Virus record (IMG/VR): IMGVR_UViG_3300043446_000409
Location: 1-34,572 of that record
Direction: 5' to 3' (one strand)
DNA length: 34,572 nt
Source: a virus
In this document: piece by piece, positions 1 to 5,701 of the stretch
How positions within the stretch are numbered: position 1 is the stretch's first letter
How the letters are laid out: the number at the start of each line of letters is the position of its first letter
The notes under the pieces: model-generated
Seen by the model: the letters and a program-made list of their open reading frames with translations, nothing else
What the model was told of the DNA's origin: nothing
Databases searched by the model: none
Made by a program: the position numbers and the translations under genes

Positions 1-9
1 AAATAAACT

Positions 10-84
10 TGGCGGTCTGTACGGGAATCGAACCCGTGCTGCAAGCGTGACAGGCTCGCGTACTTACCACTATACGAACAGACC
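10..84 (-). tRNA. tRNA-Asp (GTC)
   Basis: Cloverleaf with a 7-bp acceptor stem (GGTCTGT with ACAGACC), a D-arm containing AGTGGTAAG, the anticodon loop CTGTCAC (anticodon GTC) on the stem CGAGC/GCTTG, and a T-arm with GGTTCGATTCC. The 3' CCA is encoded. It is the last gene of the six-tRNA cluster, 4 bases after tRNA-Glu, so a shared precursor is likely. Confidence 0.95.
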
Positions 85-88
85 AAAT

Positions 89-163
89 TGGTACTCCCAA
101 GGAGAATCGAACTCCTCTCTGCTGCGTGAAAGGCGGCTGTCCTAACCGATAGACGATGGGAGC
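89..163 (-). tRNA. tRNA-Glu (TTC)
   Basis: Acceptor stem GCTCCCA/TGGGAGT, anticodon loop CTTTCAC (anticodon TTC), T-arm GAGTTCGATTCTC and encoded CCA. The fold and loop are those of an ordinary glutamate tRNA. It is followed after 4 bases by tRNA-Asp and preceded by a tRNA-sized stem-closed element. Confidence 0.95.
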
Positions 164-173
164 AAAAAACAAA

Positions 174-240
174 TATGTCGGTGGGTAGGTCATTTCCACT
201 GTCACCAATCCGAAGGCATCAAAGCCAACTGCTCGACATA
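174..240 (-). ncRNA. tRNA-sized structured element between tRNA genes
   Basis: A 67-nt segment closed by a perfect 7-bp stem (TATGTCG with CGACATA), the length of a tRNA acceptor stem, and placed between tRNA-Lys(CTT) and tRNA-Glu. On the minus strand it contains smaller stems (GGC/GCC at the D-arm position, GTGG/CCAC at the T-arm position) but no TTCGA T-loop, no clear anticodon arm and no CCA. It may be a decayed tRNA, a tRNA-like RNA or a processing spacer. No protein is seen here. Confidence 0.4.
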
Positions 241-244
241 AACT

Positions 245-322
245 TGGTGGGTCTAGCAGGACTCGAACCTGCATCAAACTGGTTAAGAGCCAGATATAAT
301 AAGCCATTATACGATAGACCCA
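245..322 (-). tRNA. tRNA-Lys (CTT)
   Basis: Acceptor TGGGTCT/AGACCCA, anticodon loop CTCTTAA (anticodon CTT, reading AAG), T-arm CAGGTTCGAGTCCTG and encoded CCA. The anticodon stem has four good pairs and a T-T at its base. A second lysine tRNA with anticodon TTT lies next to it, so the phage carries both lysine isoacceptors. Confidence 0.9.
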
Positions 323-327
323 AACAT

Positions 328-401
328 TGGTAGGAGTAGAGGGAATCGAACCCTCGTCGAAGGATTAAAAGTCCTATGCTAGACCTTCCAGCTATACTCC
401 C
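328..401 (-). tRNA. tRNA-Lys (TTT)
   Basis: Acceptor GGGAGTA/TACTCCT, anticodon loop CTTTTAA on stem AGGA/TCCT (anticodon TTT), T-arm GAGGGTTCGATTCCCTC and encoded CCA. It reads AAA and by wobble AAG. Confidence 0.93.
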
Positions 402-416
402 AAACATAACAAAAAT

Positions 417-492
417 TGGTGCCCTCTGAGAGAATCGAACTCCCTGTCTCCTGGTTACAAATCAGGCGCATCGCCAGCAATGCTTAGAGGGC
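417..492 (-). tRNA. tRNA-Thr (TGT)
   Basis: Acceptor GCCCTCT/AGAGGGC, anticodon loop TTTGTAA (anticodon TGT, reading ACA), T-arm GGAGTTCGATTCTC and encoded CCA. The anticodon stem has one A-C mismatch next to the loop, which is unusual but does not break the fold. Confidence 0.92.
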
Positions 493-496
493 GAAT

Positions 497-580
497 TGGT
501 GCGAGAAGAGAGATTCGAACTCTCAAGCCTTTCGGCACTAGTTCCTAAGACTAGCGTGTATACCGTTCCACCATTCTCGC
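497..580 (-). tRNA. tRNA-Leu (TAG)
   Basis: A type II tRNA of 84 nt: acceptor GCGAGAA/TTCTCGC, anticodon stem CTAGT/ACTAG around the loop CTTAGGA (anticodon TAG, reading CTA), a long variable arm TGCCGAAAGGC, T-arm GAGAGTTCGAATCTCTC and encoded CCA. It is the first tRNA of the cluster in transcription order. Confidence 0.94.
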
Positions 581-675
581 GAATACTTGATAGCTGCCCC
601 ACTCTCGCAGATATCGTTGACTTCCAGCACACAGAATAGGTGCATCGAAGCCTTACCGAAAAATAGTTCTTATTA

Positions 676-768
676 TTAAAAAACTTCTTGTTGCTAGAAC
701 AAGATGTCCGCTTACCCTTTGCGGAACCGCGAACTCATCGCGGCGGCTCTATCGCTTTCTCACCTTAT
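676..768 (-). ncRNA. putative structured small RNA at head of tRNA cluster
   Basis: Just downstream of the promoter at 775-828, the minus strand can form three successive hairpins: CCGCG/CGCGG with a 7-nt loop (727-743), TCCGC/GCGGA with a 9-nt loop (707-725), and CTTGTT/AACAAG (687-703), the last followed closely by six T residues. This resembles a short RNA ending in a weak intrinsic terminator. The rest of the gene-free stretch 581-954 holds a second promoter, the 14-bp palindrome CCTCAAATTTGAGG at 927-940, and near 626-652 a block resembling part of the 174-240 element. I see no convincing protein gene in it. Confidence 0.4.
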
Positions 769-774
769 GCATAC

Positions 775-828
775 ATTATAGTACGACAAAGGCGAAAAGT
801 AAAGCGTGAAATTCTCTATACAAATCAA
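775..828 (-). promoter_or_regulatory. repeated-cassette promoter for tRNA cluster
   Basis: Minus-strand TATAAT (775-780), 17 bp, TTTACT (798-803), 19 bp, TTGATT (823-828). It belongs to the cassette also found before 4380, 4698, 4908 and the HNH gene. It points at the tRNA cluster. Confidence 0.75.
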
Positions 829-954
829 TAACTTATCAAAAGGTCGCTTTTTTCAGCGTCAGAACATCAACAGCGCCTCGGGTCATTGCACTGCTCAACT
901 AAGAAGCACTGCGATAGTATGACCTACCTCAAATTTGAGGGAGCAGCGAAACAC

Positions 955-1092
955 TCAATCATCTTTTCCAAAAAGAATCTTGTATCCCAGCCACGCAATT
1001 CCGCCGACTAGAAGCAGTACAGACACAACAATTGTCTTCACAATTATGAAGAATATTGCCAGACCCAAAGGAACTATAACGACGAAATGCAT
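955..1092 (-). CDS. small membrane protein (45 aa)
   Basis: A 45-residue protein starting MHFVVIVPLGLAIFFIIVK and ending YKILFGKDD. Nearly all of residues 3-38 is hydrophobic, giving one long or two short membrane helices with a charged C-terminus. It has its own promoter (TTGATT, 17 bp, TATACT) whose -10 box lies only 5 bases before the ATG, so the message would be nearly leaderless and no Shine-Dalgarno sequence is visible. It follows another tiny membrane-protein gene. Function unknown; a phage inner-membrane peptide is the most I can say. Confidence 0.6.
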   Translation of the reverse strand: MHFVVIVPLGLAIFFIIVKTIVVSVLLLVGGIAWLGYKILFGKDD

Positions 1093-1097
1093 GGTAT

Positions 1098-1126
1098 AGT
1101 ATATAGCACAATTACATAAAAATCAA
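1098..1126 (-). promoter_or_regulatory. sigma70-like promoter before the 45-aa membrane gene
   Basis: Minus-strand TTGATT (1121-1126), 17-bp spacer, TATACT (1098-1103). The -35 box overlaps the stop codon of the preceding gene. The predicted start site falls at or next to the ATG at 1092. Confidence 0.6.
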
Positions 1127-1296
1127 GCGCGAAAGAATGAATTTTTCAGTGCGTTGCCAACAAGAATTCCCCATGCAACAGCAGCAATCAACATGCACCA
1201 ACCGCTGAATGTTCCAGCATTAGTGTATGCAAACATGCTCATCAACACAAGCAACGTGATGTCAATAACAACAAGAAAGAATCCTAACATCATCAT
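1123..1296 (-). CDS. small two-helix membrane protein (57 aa)
   Basis: A 57-residue protein, MMMLGFFLVVIDITLLVLMS at the start, with two hydrophobic segments (about 2-22 and 30-48) separated by a short polar turn, and the C-terminus KNSFFRA. The ATG at 1296 overlaps the stop of the upstream gene as ATGA, which supports this start over the two following ATGs and indicates translational coupling. No family recognised. Confidence 0.6.
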   Translation of the reverse strand: MMMLGFFLVVIDITLLVLMSMFAYTNAGTFSGWCMLIAAVAWGILVGNALKNSFFRA

Positions 1297-1484
1297 GCGT
1301 ATTCTGCAATTTGATCAATGCGCTTGTTAGGAAACTGGCACTTGCCTTCGCGGCTCATCTGCTTCTGATAGCAGTCAGTGCAATCAAAGCAAACGTCCAG
1401 AGTCTTGCCATTCTTCACAACGGACACATCCTTGATGTAATAGTCCCATTGCGCTTGTGTAAAACAATTCAGCTTAGTAATCAC
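1293..1484 (-). CDS. hypothetical Cys-rich protein (63 aa)
   Basis: A 63-residue protein with a cysteine cluster CFDCTDCYQKQMSREGKC at about residues 32-49, which could bind zinc. The start overlaps the upstream gene by ATGA and the stop overlaps the next gene in the same way, so it sits inside a coupled run of small genes. No family recognised. Confidence 0.65.
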   Translation of the reverse strand: MITKLNCFTQAQWDYYIKDVSVVKNGKTLDVCFDCTDCYQKQMSREGKCQFPNKRIDQIAEYA

Positions 1485-1846
1485 TTCAAACCCTCAATGT
1501 ATCGAATCCAATCCAACGCTTCGTTATCTTGGTCCGAGAGATAATACTCTTGTTCATCTTGCTTTACATACATGTCGATGTAGTGTTGCGCAGAAAGAAT
1601 CGTGCCGAGATAACGCTTACCGAACTCAGCCAGACACTTTTCGTATTCTTCGTCTGTCATATCATAACTACGATAGAACTCTGCTTCAAACGCATCGCAA
1701 TACGAACACGAACCATACCAGTCCTGAATGTAACCAGTCTCGCCGTTGTAGCGAACCTTTGCCATCCACTGTCCCGAGTAAGAACCGAACTGCGCAAATG
1801 CGAGAACCTCAGCACCAGCAGCCTCTAATGCGCTTTCGTAACTCAT
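1481..1846 (-). CDS. hypothetical phage protein (121 aa)
   Basis: A 121-residue protein rich in aromatic residues, with GYIQDWYGSCSYCDAFEAEF around residues 38-57 (a CxxC pair within it). The first half, with AKVRYNGETGYIQDWYG, looks beta-rich and the second half helical and acidic. It starts with ATGA overlap after a member of the small paralogous family, whose last codons provide the GGAG ribosome binding site. The fold suggests a conserved phage early protein, but I do not recognise it. Confidence 0.7.
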   Translation of the reverse strand: MSYESALEAAGAEVLAFAQFGSYSGQWMAKVRYNGETGYIQDWYGSCSYCDAFEAEFYRSYDMTDEEYEKCLAEFGKRYLGTILSAQHYIDMYVKQDEQEYYLSDQDNEALDWIRYIEGLK

Positions 1847-2016
1847 AGTTCAACTCCAAAATGCTGCATGATATATTTCTGGCTATTCTCATCATCGCAT
1901 TGACAGATACATTCCCTGACAATCAACTCGGCGAACTTTTCATTATCGAAATGTAGTTGTCCTTCTGGGCGTTCATCCCAGCATTGTTCAGCAAGTTCTT
2001 TGATCCGTTTATTCAT
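1843..2016 (-). CDS. paralogous small early protein, copy 1 (57 aa)
   Basis: One of four related proteins in 1.3 kb. Shared pattern: MN-RIKELAEQ at the N-terminus, KFAELIVREC in the middle and QHFGVE at the C-terminus. This copy is the shortest at 57 residues, and its middle reads FDNEKFAELIVRECICQC. Its TTTGGAGTTGAA codons (FGVE) contain the GGAG ribosome binding site of the next gene, and its stop overlaps that start. The start overlaps the preceding stop as TAATG. Probably helical; function unknown. Confidence 0.7.
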   Translation of the reverse strand: MNKRIKELAEQCWDERPEGQLHFDNEKFAELIVRECICQCDDENSQKYIMQHFGVEL

Positions 2017-2171
2017 TAGCCTACTCCCACAAATTTACGATAAAAGAGCAACCAATAATTAAACATCTCCAACCACTCTGGAGTGCCTTTAGTGTATCCA
2101 TAGAATTCCAGAATCGATTCTATCTCGCGGATAGAGGGCATCTGTCGCTTCAGCAGTTCAGGCGCAGTCAT
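2016..2171 (-). CDS. hypothetical protein (51 aa)
   Basis: A 51-residue protein beginning MTAPELLKRQMPSIREIESI, with the C-terminal half rich in aromatic residues (EWLEMFNYWLLFYRKF). Both ends overlap the neighbouring genes (ATGA with the upstream stop, TAATG with the downstream start), which is the best evidence that it is translated. It interrupts the series of paralogous small genes. No family recognised. Confidence 0.55.
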   Translation of the reverse strand: MTAPELLKRQMPSIREIESILEFYGYTKGTPEWLEMFNYWLLFYRKFVGVG

Positions 2172-2467
2172 AGTTCTACATCTTTCCCAAAGTTCTTGAT
2201 AACAAAAAGAGCATCAACAACACCGCCGTTGTTACCCTTTAGATATTCTTTCTCTAACGGACTGCATTTGTCAATATCTTCATCTGATACTAGTTCTTCC
2301 TTGACTTGATCATAGATCGCTTGCTTAATCAACTCAGCGAACTTTTGTTCAAATTGTAGTTCATATTCATTATACTCTATGTAATGGCCATAATGCTTAC
2401 ACTCTGCTACATAATCACGGGCATACTTTTTAGCCTGTTCAGCCAGTTCTTTAATTCGTTCGTTCAT
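2168..2467 (-). CDS. paralogous small early protein, copy 2 (99 aa)
   Basis: The longest and most diverged member of the local paralogous family. It keeps MNERIKELAEQAKKYARDYV at the start and QKFAELIKQA in the middle, but its C-terminus (FGKDVEL) departs from the HFGVE ending of the others. Starts by ATGA overlap with copy 3, whose terminal codons supply a GGAG ribosome binding site. Function unknown. Confidence 0.7.
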   Translation of the reverse strand: MNERIKELAEQAKKYARDYVAECKHYGHYIEYNEYELQFEQKFAELIKQAIYDQVKEELVSDEDIDKCSPLEKEYLKGNNGGVVDALFVIKNFGKDVEL

Positions 2468-2697
2468 TCTTCAACTCCGAAATGTTTTAGAATAGTAGTA
2501 CGCACATCATAATCCTCATCGCTAGACAATCCAATCTTATGTCGGAAGTTAATGTCAGCGCATTCCCTAACAATCAACTCGGCGAACTTTTCAGCAAAGT
2601 AATCCATCCATTTGTTTGAATCTCTCTCAAAATAAGAGGTTTCTAAATTGGTAGTAATACCAGCCTGTTCAGCAAGTTCTCGTATTCGTTCATTCAT
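2464..2697 (-). CDS. paralogous small early protein, copy 3 (77 aa)
   Basis: 77 residues: MNERIRELAEQAGITTNLET at the start, AEKFAELIVRECADINF in the middle and HFGVEE at the end. It starts inside the stop region of the 2690-2935 gene, with the AAGGAGTTGAAGAATG junction giving a strong ribosome binding site, and its own FGVE codons repeat the same junction for the next gene. Tandem duplication within the phage is the simplest origin. Confidence 0.72.
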   Translation of the reverse strand: MNERIRELAEQAGITTNLETSYFERDSNKWMDYFAEKFAELIVRECADINFRHKIGLSSDEDYDVRTTILKHFGVEE

Positions 2698-2935
2698 TCT
2701 TCAACTCCTTTAGAGTTAACACCGCAGTTTCACTCAATGTGAACTCTACGATTTCCATAGTATCGTCTTTGACTAAATGACTCACTCTAGAATCAAATCC
2801 AAATCGTGTAACCATGGCTTTAGCTGCTGGTAAATTTGCAAATGCTTTACCCAACTTAGTGGTCGGATTAACAAGATACATGTTGCCTGTATAGAATAAA
2901 CCAGTACTGGGATCACGAACTTTATAAATTTTCAT
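2690..2935 (-). CDS. hypothetical phage protein (81 aa)
   Basis: An 81-residue protein, MKIYKVRDPSTGLFYTGN..., with the middle KLGKAFANLPAAKAMVTRFG. The N-terminal strand pattern and the following KLGKAF helix recall a small conserved phage family, but I cannot name it. Its last codons read through a GGAGTTGAAGAATGA junction identical to that formed by the paralogous genes, although here it is in a different reading frame (ELKNE). ATGA overlap with the upstream gene. Confidence 0.7.
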   Translation of the reverse strand: MKIYKVRDPSTGLFYTGNMYLVNPTTKLGKAFANLPAAKAMVTRFGFDSRVSHLVKDDTMEIVEFTLSETAVLTLKELKNE

Positions 2936-3171
2936 TTTTCAACTCCGAAATGTTCTTGGATCTCTTGATAACACAACAAAGCACCATCCTTGAACCCGCC
3001 CTTATAATCGCTCAATTCAACATCATTCTCCACTTTGATACATTGGAGCATACATTCTCGAACAATCAACTCGGCGAACTTTTCTCGGTCAAATACTTCT
3101 CTTGGAAATAATCCGTCTGGTTCTTCAATGTAAATAGCCTGTTCAGCAAGTGCTTTGATTCGCGCGTTCAT
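2932..3171 (-). CDS. paralogous small early protein, copy 4 (79 aa)
   Basis: 79 residues: MNARIKALAEQAIYIEEPDG at the start, REKFAELIVRECMLQC in the middle, EIQEHFGVEK at the end. It is the first member of the paralogous family in transcription order. Both ends overlap neighbouring genes by ATGA. The insert between the conserved N-terminal and central motifs differs in every copy, so only the ends and the FAELIVREC core seem constrained. Confidence 0.72.
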   Translation of the reverse strand: MNARIKALAEQAIYIEEPDGLFPREVFDREKFAELIVRECMLQCIKVENDVELSDYKGGFKDGALLCYQEIQEHFGVEK

Positions 3172-3377
3172 TCTAATTCTCCTGTAATGTCATTGACCCT
3201 GCCGTGGTAGACAGCACGCCTAGCCTCTCCCAAGTCAGACATTTTATCATTAAAATTCTGCATCCATTGGATAGCCACAGCCTTATCTACAAACTCTTGC
3301 TCTAACTTAACCTTAGACAGATTGGGTTCACCGTTTTCTACAGGGTGAACTTGGACAATGTGAAAATACTTAATCAT
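3168..3377 (-). CDS. hypothetical protein (69 aa)
   Basis: Start set at the ATG at 3377 (MIKYFHIVQVHPVENGEPN) because GGAG stands 8 bases upstream and the start follows the stop of the preceding gene by 2 bases; an in-frame extension to 3410 would overlap that gene and lacks a signal. The sequence alternates strands and a helix (LEQEFVDKAVAIQWMQNFND). No family recognised. Confidence 0.65.
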   Translation of the reverse strand: MIKYFHIVQVHPVENGEPNLSKVKLEQEFVDKAVAIQWMQNFNDKMSDLGEARRAVYHGRVNDITGELE

Positions 3378-3379
3378 TA

Positions 3380-3577
3380 CTAAACTCCGAAAATAGTAGG
3401 TAGAGGGCATCTTGAGTCAATAATATCTCTATTACCAATAATAGCCACCCATGGGTTTCCCTTATTCATCTCAATAAGTTTGAAGCAAGCTGGTTCATGA
3501 GGATTGTCATCAAAAAACGGACACTCTCTACATGCAGTAACAACCTTTTTTACTATTGCATGTCTTTTCATTACCAT
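3380..3577 (-). CDS. hypothetical Cys-containing protein (65 aa)
   Basis: 65 residues with CRECPFFDDNPHEPACF at about 16-32 and a later RCPLP, four cysteines in a pattern suited to metal binding. The start at 3577 has GGAAG 8 bases upstream; ATG at 3571 is an alternative. Its stop region (TTCGGAGTTTAGTAATG) provides the ribosome binding site of the next gene. The function is unknown. Confidence 0.65.
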   Translation of the reverse strand: MVMKRHAIVKKVVTACRECPFFDDNPHEPACFKLIEMNKGNPWVAIIGNRDIIDSRCPLPTIFGV

Positions 3578-3578
3578 T

Positions 3579-3971
3579 TTACTTCTTCCCTACTGCCGCG
3601 ATATGCTTACAGTCGCGGCGAAACTCAAAACCCTTACACGAACAAGTAAACTTGCCAGCAATTCGCTGAACCAGATAGACATTGTTCTTCGACTTGACTC
3701 GCCAAGCCTTCGTCTCAGTAGAGACCTGAGTGCTACTACCAGTCAGATATTCAATCTTGACAATGCTTTCGGACTTTGCATTGAATTCGGACACAGGATA
3801 AAACTCTGCACCAGTCCGCACGGCAAAGTAGAACGGATCATTGAAGATGGACTTCTCGACCACGCCCTCGAAAACTATCTCGCGCCAGTTTTTCGTGGCA
3901 TACACATAGTAATCTGGCGCATGAGTGATGACACGGACGCGAGAGCCAATGTTAGGTACTGCTACAGGCAT
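3579..3971 (-). CDS. SWIM zinc-finger protein (130 aa)
   Basis: The C-terminus carries a SWIM-type zinc finger, CxC...CxH: Cys110, Cys112, Cys121 and His123 in FTCSCKGFEFRRDCKHIAAV. SWIM domains bind DNA or proteins in several bacterial and eukaryotic families. The N-terminal 80 residues look like a small beta-barrel (GSRVRVITHAPDYYVYATKN) and may form a second module. The gene lies in the small early cluster downstream of the 69-aa GSPYDRGSAD protein. DNA binding is inferred from the domain alone. Confidence 0.75.
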   Translation of the reverse strand: MPVAVPNIGSRVRVITHAPDYYVYATKNWREIVFEGVVEKSIFNDPFYFAVRTGAEFYPVSEFNAKSESIVKIEYLTGSSTQVSTETKAWRVKSKNNVYLVQRIAGKFTCSCKGFEFRRDCKHIAAVGKK

Positions 3972-3980
3972 GACTTGTAA

Positions 3981-4190
3981 TCAACCCCATTCCTTGAAAT
4001 TACGATTCTCTTCATTATCGTTGAAACCTTTCTTGTATTCAGCGATTTCCGCAGCACTCATCTCAGATCCCACAACTTCCTTAGAAGAATAAGTGGCACC
4101 GACGAAATAGTGCGGACGGAACGGTCGGCGATAGTAACTATCAGCCGAGCCACGATCATAAGGACTACCATGTTCACGGTCAAGACGCAT
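3981..4190 (-). CDS. conserved hypothetical phage protein (69 aa)
   Basis: Start chosen at 4190 (MRLDREHGSPYDRGSADSYY) because GGAG precedes it by 8 bases and it begins one base after the upstream stop. The block HGSPYDRGSADSYYRRPFRP followed by PHYF and AEIAEYKKGFNDN looks like a conserved family seen across phages and proteobacteria, but no function is known to me. Confidence 0.7.
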   Translation of the reverse strand: MRLDREHGSPYDRGSADSYYRRPFRPHYFVGATYSSKEVVGSEMSAAEIAEYKKGFNDNEENRNFKEWG

Positions 4191-4191
4191 C

Positions 4192-4380
4192 TTACATACT
4201 CCAATAAAGTTCAGTTGACGGATCGCAGCAATACGGTGTATCCTCGGGGATCTCAATCGTCTTACCAGTCATCATAACGCGGACCTTCTTCATCTTCGGC
4301 TGCTGGAGTTTAGCCAGCCGAGCCTCCAACTTCGCAATTTCCGCTTTGATTTCTTCAACAGTTCGCTTTTTCATCTTCAT
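4192..4380 (-). CDS. hypothetical coiled-coil protein (62 aa)
   Basis: 62 residues. Residues 5-28 form a charged heptad-type helix (EEIKAEIAKLEARLAKLQQ), followed by a short strand region and a C-terminus with a CC pair. It is the first gene of the 4380-to-1123 run and lies directly downstream of a repeated-cassette promoter (4399-4451). No family recognised. Confidence 0.65.
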   Translation of the reverse strand: MKMKKRTVEEIKAEIAKLEARLAKLQQPKMKKVRVMMTGKTIEIPEDTPYCCDPSTELYWSM

Positions 4381-4398
4381 TCCTTACCTTATACAACC

Positions 4399-4451
4399 AT
4401 TATACCTGGATTCGGTAAAAAGTAAATAGGCAGAAATTCTAATAGAATCAA
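4399..4451 (-). promoter_or_regulatory. repeated-cassette promoter A
   Basis: TATAAT (4399-4404), 16 bp, TTTACT (4421-4426), 19 bp, TTGATT (4446-4451), all on the minus strand. The core lies inside a 42-bp sequence repeated exactly at 4749-4790. It drives the run of small genes from 4380 to 1123. Confidence 0.8.
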
Positions 4452-4458
4452 TAACTTA
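4417..4458 (-). repeat. 42-bp direct repeat, copy 1
   Basis: Identical to 4749-4790. It carries the -35-like TTTACT, the palindrome ATTCTATTAGAAT and the TAAGTTATTGATT block of the promoter cassette, and its distal end is the TAA stop of the gene ending at 4456. Confidence 0.9.
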
Positions 4459-4698
4459 GCGAACCCTCTCTGCGGCATATCGAACACGGAGATTCAGTTC
4501 CTTGAACATCTTTGCCATCTTGCAATTCTTTTTGTGTCCTAACTGATCCCGATTCTCAGGATCAAATTCAAAGCCACCACGAAAGGGACCAGCCGAGGGA
4601 CCAGGTTTTTCACCATAGCAGTGAGGACACTGACCCCAACCCAACGACCACTCCTGCTTGCGGAGGAATTTCTTAGATGCATTAGAGAGTTTAATCAT
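4456..4698 (-). CDS. small putative zinc-binding protein (80 aa)
   Basis: 80 residues with CPHCYGEKPGP at about residues 24-34 and GHKKNCKMAKMF near residue 55. The CxxC pair plus the later His and Cys suggest one zinc site. The rest is basic and helical, ending RVRYAAERVR. It has its own promoter (4731-4783) and no strong ribosome binding site beyond AGGAAGTAAAGAA. Nucleic-acid binding would be a guess from the charge. Confidence 0.65.
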   Translation of the reverse strand: MIKLSNASKKFLRKQEWSLGWGQCPHCYGEKPGPSAGPFRGGFEFDPENRDQLGHKKNCKMAKMFKELNLRVRYAAERVR

Positions 4699-4730
4699 TT
4701 TCTTTACTTCCTTATCAACTTTATAGATCC

Positions 4731-4783
4731 ATTATAGTGTATTCTGCCAAAAAGTAAATAGGCAGAAATTCTAATAGAATCAA
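4731..4783 (-). promoter_or_regulatory. repeated-cassette promoter B
   Basis: TATAAT (4731-4736), 16 bp, TTTACT (4753-4758), 19 bp, TTGATT (4778-4783). Drives the 80-residue gene at 4456-4698. Confidence 0.8.
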
Positions 4784-4790
4784 TAACTTA
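4749..4790 (-). repeat. 42-bp direct repeat, copy 2
   Basis: Identical to 4417-4458. Here the TGA in TTATTGATT is the stop codon of the 42-residue gene at 4780-4908, so the promoter element and the gene end are shared. Confidence 0.9.
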
Positions 4791-4908
4791 CGCGCACCGT
4801 GAATTTAGCCTTGCGGCTATACTTCGTGCGGTCACGAAAGGTCTTTGGCTTGTTGACTTGGTTCAGAACCCTAGCGACGGGATTCTTGCGACGTTGATTC
4901 GTTTTCAT
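4780..4908 (-). CDS. small basic protein (42 aa)
   Basis: A 42-residue, strongly basic protein: MKTNQRRKNPVARVLNQVNK followed by PKTFRDRTKYSRKAKFTVRVSY. It lies between two copies of the promoter cassette and ends inside the second one. The promoter at 4916-4968 is 8 bases from the ATG. The composition suggests nucleic-acid or ribosome binding, but there is no recognisable domain. Confidence 0.5.
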   Translation of the reverse strand: MKTNQRRKNPVARVLNQVNKPKTFRDRTKYSRKAKFTVRVSY

Positions 4909-4915
4909 ACCATAC

Positions 4916-4968
4916 ATTATAGCGCATGGTATGAAAAAGTAAAGGGGTTAGAACCCTATAAGAATCAA
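4916..4968 (-). promoter_or_regulatory. repeated-cassette promoter C
   Basis: TATAAT (4916-4921), 16 bp, TTTACT (4938-4943), 19 bp, TTGATT (4963-4968). Drives the 42-residue basic protein. Confidence 0.78.
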
Positions 4969-4980
4969 TAACTTACGAAA

Positions 4981-5157
4981 TCAGTAGGCTGTCTCATCAA
5001 ATTCATCATCCAGCAGGTCTTCATCTTCAGCGTTCAACGTATAGTCCTGCCCTGGATCAAACTTCCAGCGGCTCTCTTCTTTCAATCTACGTTGACGGAG
5101 ACCCTCACTCTTGCGATTGTAGAAATCACCAGACTCATAACTTCTCGACTTTGCCAT
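4981..5157 (-). CDS. hypothetical protein, acidic C-terminus (58 aa)
   Basis: Start placed at the ATG at 5157 (MAKSRSYESGDFYNRKSEG), one base after the upstream stop; an in-frame extension to 5271 would lie inside the upstream gene. The N-terminal half is basic and the C-terminus is very acidic (NAEDEDLLDDEFDETAY). No family recognised. Last gene before the promoter-cassette region. Confidence 0.6.
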   Translation of the reverse strand: MAKSRSYESGDFYNRKSEGLRQRRLKEESRWKFDPGQDYTLNAEDEDLLDDEFDETAY

Positions 5158-5158
5158 T

Positions 5159-5686
5159 TTATTTTCCAGACTTCCCTTCTCGAATCCAAAACATACGATA
5201 CAGTCCTTGTTCGCGACCATACGCCTCAATCTCAGACGGACTATCGTAGTATTCATCCGTCTCATCACCATCGGGAATGGGCTTATACTTTTGACCTAGA
5301 AACTTATAGCTTCCGTCAACGTAGTCGCGCATTTCACCGTTTAGATATTGCTTCACATGAACCAACTCGTGACCAAGATCTAGCAGAATGTTGCTCAGTC
5401 TCGTCTTAGTTTTCTTGGAGTTTTGCTTGATGCGACTTGCGTTTAGAACGACAGTGAACTTCTTGTAGACACCATCGTTGCCGTCATAGGTGCACCAGGC
5501 TTTGTACTTAGCAAGATCAGATGCGCCTTCACGATCACGAATCTCGCTCACTGTGAGGACTTTGATGTTGATCTTTGCCTTTCTCAAAATACCATTACGA
5601 ACAAACTTTCGAAGAACATAATTTGCGAACCTGCGGATCAGTCTACGATCACCAGGCTTGAAACTATTACTCGTCAGCGTCAACAT
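5159..5686 (-). CDS. HExxH zinc metallopeptidase-like protein (175 aa)
   Basis: The zincin motif HELVH is at residues 106-110 (LLDLGHELVHVKQYLNGEM), and the downstream SEIEAYGRE (151-159) can supply the third, glutamate zinc ligand. The upstream strand KKFTVVLNASRI (about 75-86) fits the edge strand of a minimal metallopeptidase domain. The length of 175 residues suits a compact SprT- or ImmA-like fold. Phage proteins of this kind have been found in various roles and the substrate cannot be read from sequence. It is followed by a 58-residue gene one base later. Confidence 0.7.
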   Translation of the reverse strand: MLTLTSNSFKPGDRRLIRRFANYVLRKFVRNGILRKAKINIKVLTVSEIRDREGASDLAKYKAWCTYDGNDGVYKKFTVVLNASRIKQNSKKTKTRLSNILLDLGHELVHVKQYLNGEMRDYVDGSYKFLGQKYKPIPDGDETDEYYDSPSEIEAYGREQGLYRMFWIREGKSGK

Positions 5687-5701
5687 GTATTGCTCCGTGT
5701 G

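Noticed and set aside
1-580. CRISPR array from regularly spaced similar segments
   Set aside because: The repeated elements are tRNA genes with different anticodons and ordinary tRNA arms, not identical repeats.
3504-3980. Plus-strand open frame of 158 residues opposite the SWIM gene
   Set aside because: It is the complement of a well-supported minus-strand gene with a zinc-finger motif; no ribosome binding site and no family match.
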